From the NCBI GenBank assembly GCA_024762925.1, contig JANTGM010000039.1, positions 1 to 47,929 of the forward strand: a stretch of 47,929 nucleotides of DNA. Direction: 5' to 3'. Under the pieces are notes generated by a model that did not search any database, had not been told where the DNA came from, and saw only the letters and a list, made by a program, of their open reading frames with translations. This document shows, piece by piece, positions 17,248 through 24,885 of the stretch. Position 1 is the first letter of the stretch; the number at the start of each line of letters is the position of its first letter. The position numbers were made by a program, and so were the translations under genes. The stretch comes from Kofleriaceae bacterium. GTDB lineage: Bacteria; Myxococcota_A; Polyangia; Haliangiales; Haliangiaceae.

Positions 17248-18761
17248 GACTCGAGCATTGTGCCAAGCGCGCCGCTTGTGGGCCAGAAACGTCCCAATGC
17301 GACGGCACCAATCCCTGAAATCGCTACCCTAGCGGCGGTGACAAGCGGCAAACTCGCCCCCGTGCTGCTCTGCAAGAGCCACATACTGAGCGCAGCACCA
17401 AAGAGCATGGCCCCCGAGGTAGCTGCGGCGCAGGCCGTCAATAGCTCGCGCCCCGGTTCAAATTGGGGAATCACCAGCGCATTGGCAAGGGCTGCCACGA
17501 TGAGAGTGGCAGCGACAGAAATGAGCGCTCGGCGGGTGTCGCCAGAGCCGTTGAGAATGGTGCCGGCGATGACGAAGATGGCAAAGGCGACATTGCCAAG
17601 GGCGAGCAAGGCCAACGCGGGTGCGCCGGCAAACGCGTAGTCATCCGCGTACGGGATGTCGAGCAAAGCTTGGGGATTGGCTGCAAAGACCACCCCAATG
17701 GCCGCGGCAAAAATCGCCGAATACCGCAGGGTGGTTCGCACGTAGCGCCGCGTTGCCTCCTTGTCGCTCACGAAGGTACTGCGAGAGACCAAAGGGAAAA
17801 TTACGAAGGTGGCAGCAATGATCGCTTGGTACGAGAGACGGGCAAGGTTTTGCACAGCGCGGTAGTAGCCAACTTGGGCGTCGGCAGCATCGGACGGATC
17901 CAACGTACCGGCGGCTTCGCCCAGCCATAGAGGAATTGCCTGGGACACAAAGTCCTTCGTCTGTGTGGCGTTTGCCTGGAACCACTCCGTAGCCATGCGC
18001 TTTAAGAGCAGTTGGTCAATCACCATGATGAAGTTCATGAGCACCAGGTACAGCGCGACACTGCCGAAGAACGCGAGCAATGGCCGCATGGGTTGTTCGG
18101 GGGCAGCGTCCTGAGAAGCGCGTCCCGGGAGACCAACGGCAAAGCTTGCCACCAGAATAATTCCTACGACAGCGAGAATCCAACCCGAGATGATTCCGTA
18201 GAGTCCCAAGCCTGCTCCGGCGAGGCCGAGAATGCCCGCTGCACGCATCGTCGCAAAGGCCATGTCGAGCCCGGCTTGTTTGTGAAACGCTCGCGTTCCG
18301 TTGGCGCGCCCAACAAAGACTGCGTAGAACGAGTATCCGGCGAGAATGCCAGAGGCCAGCATGAGCGGGCCGGTCTTGCGATCGTCGTGAAAGAAGCTCG
18401 CAAAGAGTGGGGCTGTGGCTGCAAAGGCAATCGCAATTGGCAAGCCAACCATCAGGTGCATGCGCAAGCCGGCTCGTTGCACGACTCGAGCCTTGTCTGG
18501 ATCATGGGACGTGAAGCGGGAAACCGCTTGAATCGTGCCGACGATGAGCACATTGTTGATGGGCGAGACCAACGACGAAACAACCCCATAGGCGCCGAAA
18601 GTCACGTTGCTCACGATTGCTGGCAAGCGAAACTCGATTACAGCGCCAATCACCATGAAGTACAGTTTTGCTGCGGCGATAAAGACAACACCGCGCCCTG
18701 CGGATCGAGCTTCGCTCTTCTTTGACGAGTCGGTCACAGGAGTCTCTTCCGTTTCGCTCAT
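17145..18761 (-). CDS. Polysaccharide/oligosaccharide flippase (MOP superfamily)
   Basis: 538 aa with about 14 hydrophobic segments. A short hydrophilic start (residues 1-24) is followed by GRGVVFIAAAKLYFMVIGAV, then the LPAIVSNVTFGAYGVVSSL pattern seen at the start of Wzx/RfbX-like members. The family moves lipid-linked sugars across the inner membrane. The substrate cannot be told from sequence. Its ATG overlaps the prmC stop (ATGA), so the two are probably translated together, and its 3' end overlaps the next gene by 103 nt. With the GT39 glycosyltransferase at 22.2 kb it hints at glycan assembly in this region. Confidence 0.85.
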   Translation of the reverse strand: MSETEETPVTDSSKKSEARSAGRGVVFIAAAKLYFMVIGAVIEFRLPAIVSNVTFGAYGVVSSLVSPINNVLIVGTIQAVSRFTSHDPDKARVVQRAGLRMHLMVGLPIAIAFAATAPLFASFFHDDRKTGPLMLASGILAGYSFYAVFVGRANGTRAFHKQAGLDMAFATMRAAGILGLAGAGLGLYGIISGWILAVVGIILVASFAVGLPGRASQDAAPEQPMRPLLAFFGSVALYLVLMNFIMVIDQLLLKRMATEWFQANATQTKDFVSQAIPLWLGEAAGTLDPSDAADAQVGYYRAVQNLARLSYQAIIAATFVIFPLVSRSTFVSDKEATRRYVRTTLRYSAIFAAAIGVVFAANPQALLDIPYADDYAFAGAPALALLALGNVAFAIFVIAGTILNGSGDTRRALISVAATLIVAALANALVIPQFEPGRELLTACAAATSGAMLFGAALSMWLLQSSTGASLPLVTAARVAISGIGAVALGRFWPTSGALGTMLESCAIGLVFLVLLVLTREFGRKDLVAVLAVAKRGS

Positions 18762-19666
18762 GGGACGTCGTTGGCCTTGCGAAAGAAGGTCACTCGGGCG
18801 CGACCCGCCAGATCGGAACGCGTTTGTACTTCGGCAAATCCCGCCTCACTTGCGATGGCTCGCACAGCCTCGCCCTGGTCAAAGCCGTGCTCGAGAGCGA
18901 CCCACCCTCCGGGCGCAAGCACTGCGTCCAGCCCTTCGACCATCTCGGCAATGAGTTCGGTTCCGCTGGGGCCACCGCAAAGAGCCCCATGGGGTTCGTG
19001 CAAGACATCCGCAGACAAGTCCTTCATGTCTGCCTCGCTGATATAGGGCAGATTGGAGACAAGCAGGCGAACCCCTGAAGCGCCGGAGAGAGGATCCAGA
19101 AGGTGCCCTTCGCGAAAAGTAACGCGCTCGGCAACGCCATTGGACTCAGAATTTCTCTTAGCTACAGTCAGCGCCTCTGCACTCAGGTCCGTAGCAACGA
19201 AGGTCCATTCTGGGCGCTCATGGGCGAGCGCCACGGTCACGGCCCCAGAGCCTGTTGCGACTTCAACGACGCCAAGCGCCCGAATGCCATCGTCGTCTTT
19301 TGCAAGCAGGGCATCTCCGAGTTCTAGAGCGACTTGCACCAACGTCTCGGTATCCGGCCTTGGAATCAAGACACGAGCATCGACCGCGAATGGCAACGAC
19401 CAGAACTCCTGCTGACCTGTGAGATAGGCGACCGGCTCCCCGTCCAGGCGGCGCTGAATGAGTTGACGGTAGGCCGCCAACTCCGCCTGAGCCAGCGGCT
19501 TATCGAAGCTCGTATAGAGTGCCATGCGTGGACACTTGAGCACATGAGCCAAGAGGATTTGTGCATCCAGCCTGGCGCTGTCTTGCCCTGCCCTCTCAAA
19601 ACGCCCGGCGGTCCAATCGAGCACCTTCAGCGTGGTCCATGCCTCACTCACGCCGCTATCTACCAC
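18758..19666 (-). CDS. prmC: Release factor glutamine methyltransferase PrmC (HemK)
   Basis: 302 aa, GTG start. The N-terminal helical domain (about 10-95, with LLAHVLKCPR and RRLDGEPVAYLTGQQEFW) and the Rossmann methyltransferase domain (PRPDTETLV, then VVEVATGSGAVTVALA for SAM) match PrmC, which methylates the GGQ glutamine of release factors. The catalytic motif, normally NPPY, reads NLPY here (SNLPYI): a CTG codon in place of an expected CCG. The hydrogen-bonding asparagine, the second proline and the tyrosine are kept, and NLPY occurs in other methyltransferases such as KsgA, so activity is likely. prfA, its usual partner, is not next to it. It starts 14 nt after the glycerate kinase stop. 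Confidence 0.9.
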   Translation of the reverse strand: MVDSGVSEAWTTLKVLDWTAGRFERAGQDSARLDAQILLAHVLKCPRMALYTSFDKPLAQAELAAYRQLIQRRLDGEPVAYLTGQQEFWSLPFAVDARVLIPRPDTETLVQVALELGDALLAKDDDGIRALGVVEVATGSGAVTVALAHERPEWTFVATDLSAEALTVAKRNSESNGVAERVTFREGHLLDPLSGASGVRLLVSNLPYISEADMKDLSADVLHEPHGALCGGPSGTELIAEMVEGLDAVLAPGGWVALEHGFDQGEAVRAIASEAGFAEVQTRSDLAGRARVTFFRKANDVP

Positions 19667-19680
19667 ATCCCTTGCGCGTG

Positions 19681-20916
19681 CTACGAAAACTGCACAAAGA
19701 CAAGATCCGCGTGGTTCACACCAGTTGGCCCCGTCACAATCTGCGCCCCAATCGCACCAAGAGCCCGACCTGAGTCACAAGCGAGTAACGCCGCATCAGG
19801 AGCGATGCCAGCCTCTCGGATGCTTGACCAGGTGCTTCCATCGACGAGCGCGCCGGCCGCCAGTGAATTGCCATCGACGCCATCACTGCCAACAACAAGA
19901 ATCTGCAAGCCTTCTTCGCCGGCGATTTTCTCTGCCAAAAGCAGCGCCAGATGCTGAGCCCGACCACCAGTGCCAGGAGCGGGCGGCAAGACGATGGTGG
20001 CCTCGCCCCCAAAAATCCAGACTGCAGGCCTTGCGTTCGCAGTTCGAATCTTTGCCGCGAGCTGGCCGGCTACCTGCTCCACGGAGTTTGCAAGCAGATC
20101 AGGCATCGCCACTGCCGTCGCGCCCATCTCACACGCTTGTTGCTCAGCAAAGCGCAAAAAACTGCGAATCCCCGCCAGCAAGATCGCTTCATCGCCCAGC
20201 CGAGCTTGTTTTGGCGTCTCTTCGCGAAGCCCCGCGGCTCCCAACCGCAGGTGCTCCACCGCTGCACCCGCAGCCTCCATTCCGCAGCGTCTGTTCACGA
20301 TCTGTAGTGCATCGGCGTAGCTAGAGGCATCGGGGACGGTGGGGCCCGAGGCCACGGTACTAAGACAATCTCCTAGAACATCGCTAAGCACCAAGGTCCG
20401 CACGGGATGGGATGACGCCTCTGCTAGGCGCCCACCTTTGAAGGCACTCAGGTGCTTGCGCACAGTGTTGAGTTCCTCAATGTCAGCCCCGGCTGCGTAC
20501 ACATCACTCAGGAGTGCAGCCTTGGCACACAAGTCGAGTCCTGCCGCGGGGAGCGCTGCCAACGCCGAACCTCCGCCGCTGATGAGCACAAGCACAGGTC
20601 CATCCGACTGTCGCGCCGCGGCAAGAAGCGCCTTTGCCGCTCGCTCCGATCGCACACTGGGCGTTGGGTGTGTGCTTGCGAACCAGCCACTCGGAGAGCC
20701 ACGGGGAATCGTCGGGGCGACCACAACCTCCGCAGCGACCCGCGTGCCCAAAGCCGCGCTTGCGCCGTTTCGCATCGCAATCGCAGCCTTGCCAAGCGCC
20801 AACACCGTTAGCGAATCGCCTGCGATGGGATGGTCGTGCAGATGCTCTTGCACAAGTCGCCCAGGATCGTACGAGGACACGATCCTGGCAAAAACTCTGG
20901 GCAGCGAGACTGCCAC
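19681..20916 (-). CDS. Glycerate kinase, DUF4147/MOFRL family
   Basis: 411 aa from a GTG at 20916, two bases after the aminotransferase stop; longer readings run inside the aminotransferase gene and have no homology. It has the DUF4147 N-terminal domain (LALGKAAIAM, STHPTPSVRSERAAKALL, LISGGGSAL with the glycine loop, LNTVRKHLSAFKGGRLA, LVLSDVLGD) and the C-terminal MOFRL domain (VGSDGVDGNSLAAGALVD). The family phosphorylates D-glycerate, usually to 2-phosphoglycerate. It is coupled with an aminotransferase, so a serine/hydroxypyruvate/glycerate route is possible, but no reductase is present here. Confidence 0.88.
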   Translation of the reverse strand: MAVSLPRVFARIVSSYDPGRLVQEHLHDHPIAGDSLTVLALGKAAIAMRNGASAALGTRVAAEVVVAPTIPRGSPSGWFASTHPTPSVRSERAAKALLAAARQSDGPVLVLISGGGSALAALPAAGLDLCAKAALLSDVYAAGADIEELNTVRKHLSAFKGGRLAEASSHPVRTLVLSDVLGDCLSTVASGPTVPDASSYADALQIVNRRCGMEAAGAAVEHLRLGAAGLREETPKQARLGDEAILLAGIRSFLRFAEQQACEMGATAVAMPDLLANSVEQVAGQLAAKIRTANARPAVWIFGGEATIVLPPAPGTGGRAQHLALLLAEKIAGEEGLQILVVGSDGVDGNSLAAGALVDGSTWSSIREAGIAPDAALLACDSGRALGAIGAQIVTGPTGVNHADLVFVQFS

Positions 20917-20918
20917 GG

Positions 20919-22118
20919 CTAGCGCTCTGCAGCACAGCGCTCGAGGACGCCGTTTAGGCGGCCAATGGCATCTTTCAGCTCGGGAATCTCTACAGAGGTG
21001 AAACACATGCGCGCCCACTTTTGGTACTGGCTGCCAAAGGCCCCACCCGGCGTTAGCAACATGCCTGCATCCACCAACTTCTCAAGAACGCAAACGCAGT
21101 CGCGCGCGTCTTCACGGCAAAACTCGTTCAGATCCAAAAAGAGATAGGTTGCTCCATCGGGCTTTGTGCACGGCGCCTGCACCAGCGAATGGGCAATGTC
21201 ACGGTGCTCTTTGTAGGTATCGCGTGCGCAATCAACCCACTCATCGCCCGTCACAAGCGCAGCCATGGCGGCGGTTTGCATGGCTCGCGGCACATTGTAG
21301 ACCGTGTGATTGGTCATCTTCCGAGCTCCTTGAATGGCGCGCTGTGGCCCTACGAGATAGCCAACTCGAAGCCCTGCAAGGCCGTAGCTCTTGGAGAACG
21401 AGAAGACCGTGAGAGTCTGCTCCAGCATGCCAGGAAAACTCGCAATGCTCATGAACGAGCCGTCGTATACGAAGTTTTCGTAGACCTCATCGGAGATCAC
21501 CCAGAGCCCATAGCGCTGAGCGACCCGGGCAATGCCCGCTAGTTCGCTCCGGCTGAAGACCTTGCCATCCGGGTTGTTGGGATTGGCAAAGTAGATCGCT
21601 GTCGTCATTGGCGTGACGTAGCTCTCAATAAGTGCCTCCACGTTTGCCTCGGGATCGCGCATCAGGACATGCGAGAACGGAACCTCAACTGACCGCAATC
21701 CACAGCTGTGGGCAATGCCCCGCATTAGCGGCCAGTGAGGAGCCAAGAGAAGAATGTGTTCCCCTGGATCCATTGCTGTGCGCACTGCGCACGAGAGCGC
21801 GTGGGTCGCCCCCATCGTAATCTGGATATTCTGCGGGCCAATTCCCTTCAAGCGATTGCGGGTTCGAAGCTTTGCCAAAAGACCGCTCACGAACTCTTGG
21901 TCGCCATGAGGAGGCGAATAGGCATATAAATCGGGGTCGGAGTCGAGCCCAAAGCCCAGCGCCCCCAATCGAGCTGACGCTGGCGGATCGAGGTGGGTAT
22001 CTCCGACATGGAATGGCACAATCCGGCGACCGAGCTTCTGGGCGCGCTGCTTGAGCCCCTCAAAGACCGAGGCTGGCATCGTCTCGATGGATCCGGAGAG
22101 TATGGGGTGCTTGGGCAA
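20919..22118 (-). CDS. PLP-dependent class I/II aminotransferase
   Basis: 399 aa, TTG start (an ATG 13 codons inside is the alternative). Fold-type I features are in order: HVGDTHLDPP, YSPPHGDQEF, the PLP-phosphate region, NPNNPDGKVFS, SDEVYENFVYDG with the PLP aspartate, and SFSKSYGLAGLRVGY carrying the Schiff-base lysine. An arginine in the C-terminal RMCFT segment would bind the substrate carboxylate. Substrate specificity cannot be read from sequence. It is the first gene of the six-gene leftward run and is divergent from the GT39 gene, with 63 bp between starts. Confidence 0.9.
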   Translation of the reverse strand: MPKHPILSGSIETMPASVFEGLKQRAQKLGRRIVPFHVGDTHLDPPASARLGALGFGLDSDPDLYAYSPPHGDQEFVSGLLAKLRTRNRLKGIGPQNIQITMGATHALSCAVRTAMDPGEHILLLAPHWPLMRGIAHSCGLRSVEVPFSHVLMRDPEANVEALIESYVTPMTTAIYFANPNNPDGKVFSRSELAGIARVAQRYGLWVISDEVYENFVYDGSFMSIASFPGMLEQTLTVFSFSKSYGLAGLRVGYLVGPQRAIQGARKMTNHTVYNVPRAMQTAAMAALVTGDEWVDCARDTYKEHRDIAHSLVQAPCTKPDGATYLFLDLNEFCREDARDCVCVLEKLVDAGMLLTPGGAFGSQYQKWARMCFTSVEIPELKDAIGRLNGVLERCAAER

Positions 22119-22181
22119 GGACCGAACTGTATCACCCCCTCTTTACCGAAGTGATGTTGCCGCGGTAGCTTGCACCCGCTG

Positions 22182-24560
22182 ATGCCAGATTCCGCCAACA
22201 GCCAACAAGATGACACGGCATTGCCCGTTTCGACTTTGAAGTCGGATTCAGCAGAATCAGGAGCTTCGGCGCTCTACCGAGCGATTGCCTCCTACGAGCT
22301 GGCGATCGTTATCGGCCTCGCGCTGATCGTCCTACTTACCGGGATGGCGAGTTACACGCTCATCGATCCATGGGAGACCCACTACGCCGAGGTCGCCCGC
22401 CGCATCCTTGAGAGTAACGATTGGGTTCATCTTCATGCAGAGAACCAGGGCTTTCGCTCAAAACCGGTCCTGACATTTTGGCTCATTGCCGGCTCGATGC
22501 GAGTCTTCGGCATTGCCACGGATGGCGGGTTCTCGGGCGAACTAACCCAATCGGACTGGGTCATTTTCGCTGTGCGTCTGCCCTTTGCGCTCTTCGGCGT
22601 TATGGGTCTCACAATGATCTGGTCGATGTTGGCCAAGCTCGTCAATCGCCGAGTTGCCTGGATCACCTTCCTAGTTCTTCTTAGTACGCCGTTTTACTTC
22701 ATGGTCGCCCGTCAAGCGATCACTGATATGCCGATGGTCGCAAGCCTCATGGGCGCTGTGGCCTGCTTCGCGATGGCGATTCATGGGGAGAACGAGGAGA
22801 TTCGCCCGTTCTGGAAACGCGTAACGGCATTCCATGTCTTTTTGGCAGCCGCCGTGGTCGTGGTGGGATTTCAGCTCATCTACCTCTTCTACTATTTCGG
22901 AGCCGCGCACCCAGGAGTGGCAAAAGGCGTCAAACTGCATCCGCTGGCAGTTCTCATCCCCATGACGGTTCTCTTCGTGGGTTGGCTGGCGTCCATGATG
23001 CCGCAAATGCCCAAGCGGTTCCGATTTTCGATTCGCAACAAGCGCCAACTCAACATGCTGTGGTTCTTTCTCTTTATTGGAATCACGGTGCTTGCAAAGG
23101 GCCCGCCTGGCATAGCGCTCGCAGGGCTCATTTGTCTTCTCTACATCCTGCTCACCGCTGACTGGAAACTGCTCCTAAAACTCGAACTCATTCGCGGCCC
23201 CATTCTCACCGCGCTCATCGCCTTGCCTTGGCACTTCGCGATGTTCCTTAAGGATGGGCCCGCTTGGTCCAACGAGTACATCAACCACCACATGTTCAAG
23301 CGCTTTGGCAAAGGCGTGCATGGTGATACGGGAACGTTTGACTACTTTGCATCACAGCTTGGAATCGGCATGTGGCCATGGATTGCCCTGGTGCCCGCGG
23401 CCTTGCTCGGCATCCTCTACAGCGCCCGGCGCGACACTCAGGAAGGTCGTGTTCGCCTTCTCTTTGGCATCTGGGCCATCGCTGGGTTCGCAACATTTTG
23501 TGCATCAGAAACGAAGTTTCACCACTACATACTTCCCGTTGTGCCAGCCCTGGCGGTTCTCGTTGGTTTCTGGCTCGACGATTTCTTGCGTGGGCGCCAC
23601 AGACAGCAGGCCCTCACCATCTTGGTTGCCATTCCAATTGTTGGCCTACTCGCTCGCGATTTCGTTGGGGAGCAAAAGCAACTCATCGAACTATCCATCT
23701 ACCGATATGACCGACCTTGGCCATCCGGTGAGCCCTGGTTCGTCGACACAACGACTGCCTTCATGGGCTTTGGTGCGCTCTTCTGCCTCCTCATGCTCTT
23801 CCTCAGCCTGAATCGACTGCGGCGTCTGACGGTGCCCGCCCTTCTCGCCTCAGGCATGGCGTTTGCCCTATGGGCGATGCACAGCTACACACCGAAAGCC
23901 GCAGCACACTGGGGCCAACGAGCACTACACAAGCAGTACTACGAAGAGCGCTCCATTCACGGCGTGGACTACCAATACTACAGTCTGCGCGACCTTGCCA
24001 ACGACTGGAAGGGTCGCTCTACGGTGGAGGTCGAGAGCGTGCTTCCCAAAGGATTCTCGGTTGGTCAGCCACAAACGATTCAGATCTTCGTGCCTGGCGC
24101 TGGCATACCGAAAGACAGAGTTGTTCTTAGCGGCGAGGTTTCAAAGATCGGCGAGAACAAGTTTTGGATTTCAGTTCCCGAAGTCGAACGGGCAAAGCTC
24201 AACGACCTCATCGCCCGAGGCTCGAACATGAAGCCAGCAAGGCGACGTCCGTGGAAACAAGTGAATGCAGACCGCATGGTCGCTTGGCAACTCAACTGGC
24301 ACGGTGAGGACTTTTGGACCGCGGGGGAGATGTACGGAGCACGCGACGATGCAAAGACGATCTTCAAGAGCACAAACAACGACAAATTCTTAAAGTGGCT
24401 CAAAGATCCCGAGAGAGCCGGTCGTACCTACTTCATCGTTACGGAGTCTGGTCGGGCACAAGGTCTCAAGGGCATCCTCCCTACCCCAAGGGCAAAAGAA
24501 ACCCACGAAATCATCAACACCTCGTGCAACAAGTTCAGCTTGGTGCGCTTCTCGCTGTAG
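22182..24560 (+). CDS. GT39/ArnT-like membrane glycosyltransferase
   Basis: 792 aa from the ATG at 22182 (a TTG at 22170 is possible). About 12 transmembrane helices occupy residues ~40-560. The first periplasmic loop carries the family motif around DPWETHYAEVARRIL, with the acidic residues that coordinate the polyprenyl-phosphate sugar donor, followed by FRSKPVLTFWL. GT39/PMT-like enzymes transfer a sugar from a lipid carrier to a protein or lipid on the outer side of the inner membrane. The last ~200 residues form a soluble C-terminal domain, longer than in ArnT (about 550 aa). The acceptor is unknown. The flippase 4 kb away may serve the same glycan. Confidence 0.85.
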   Translation: MPDSANSQQDDTALPVSTLKSDSAESGASALYRAIASYELAIVIGLALIVLLTGMASYTLIDPWETHYAEVARRILESNDWVHLHAENQGFRSKPVLTFWLIAGSMRVFGIATDGGFSGELTQSDWVIFAVRLPFALFGVMGLTMIWSMLAKLVNRRVAWITFLVLLSTPFYFMVARQAITDMPMVASLMGAVACFAMAIHGENEEIRPFWKRVTAFHVFLAAAVVVVGFQLIYLFYYFGAAHPGVAKGVKLHPLAVLIPMTVLFVGWLASMMPQMPKRFRFSIRNKRQLNMLWFFLFIGITVLAKGPPGIALAGLICLLYILLTADWKLLLKLELIRGPILTALIALPWHFAMFLKDGPAWSNEYINHHMFKRFGKGVHGDTGTFDYFASQLGIGMWPWIALVPAALLGILYSARRDTQEGRVRLLFGIWAIAGFATFCASETKFHHYILPVVPALAVLVGFWLDDFLRGRHRQQALTILVAIPIVGLLARDFVGEQKQLIELSIYRYDRPWPSGEPWFVDTTTAFMGFGALFCLLMLFLSLNRLRRLTVPALLASGMAFALWAMHSYTPKAAAHWGQRALHKQYYEERSIHGVDYQYYSLRDLANDWKGRSTVEVESVLPKGFSVGQPQTIQIFVPGAGIPKDRVVLSGEVSKIGENKFWISVPEVERAKLNDLIARGSNMKPARRRPWKQVNADRMVAWQLNWHGEDFWTAGEMYGARDDAKTIFKSTNNDKFLKWLKDPERAGRTYFIVTESGRAQGLKGILPTPRAKETHEIINTSCNKFSLVRFSL

Positions 24561-24612
24561 CAGCTGCGGCAGGTGCTGCTGCGGAACACGGCAAAGGCGC
24601 TCACAGTGTCTT

Positions 24613-24657
24613 GCCGCAAGTGGTCTCGCCGCAAGTGGTCTCGCCGCAAGTGGTCTT
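24613..24657. repeat. Three tandem copies of a 15-bp unit
   Basis: GCCGCAAGTGGTCTC is present three times in a row; the third ends in CTT rather than CTC. It lies about 50 bp after the GT39 stop codon and is noncoding. It resembles the other short tandem expansions in this window. Confidence 0.9.
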
Positions 24658-24768
24658 GCTTGCCTCAAGTTTGTGGCGTCCCCTAGCAATCCCGCTCACA
24701 CTTTCACCAGGGCCCAAACCCCAGGTAGGCAAGTGTAGGCCGACTAGGATTTCTCATAGACCATCCAT

Positions 24769-24796
24769 GCTGATGTTCCGTTCAAGGAACATCAGC
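24769..24796. promoter_or_regulatory. Perfect inverted repeat upstream of the MoxR/VWA operon
   Basis: GCTGATGTTCC and GGAACATCAGC pair perfectly over 11 bp around a 6-base spacer (GTTCAA). No T-run follows, so it is a poor intrinsic terminator. Its position, 24 bp before the extended -10 element, fits an operator for a dimeric regulator, though a hairpin ending the upstream transcript is possible. Confidence 0.55.
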
Positions 24797-24819
24797 GCAC
24801 CGCCGTCTGTTCACTTCTT

Positions 24820-24828
24820 TGCTACAAT
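24820..24828 (+). promoter_or_regulatory. Extended -10 promoter element for the MoxR/VWA operon
   Basis: TGCTACAAT fits the extended -10 form (TGn followed by TACAAT). No good -35 box lies 17 bp upstream, which is usual for this promoter class. The inferred start near 24835 leaves a leader of about 50 nt before the ATG at 24886. Confidence 0.45.
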
Positions 24829-24885
24829 ATCTTGCCAGGGTGCCCGCTTCGTCGGCCCCTCACAAGACCAGCCCACCACATCCGT

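Larger units (their letters stand above)
24561..24885. other. 325-bp intergenic region with repeat, hairpin and promoter
   Basis: No coding sequence is supported here. It holds a 15-bp tandem triplication (24613-24657), a perfect 11-bp inverted repeat (24769-24796), and an extended -10 promoter element (24820-24828) before the MoxR/VWA operon. The order suggests the end of the GT39 transcript followed by the control region of the operon. Confidence 0.6.
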
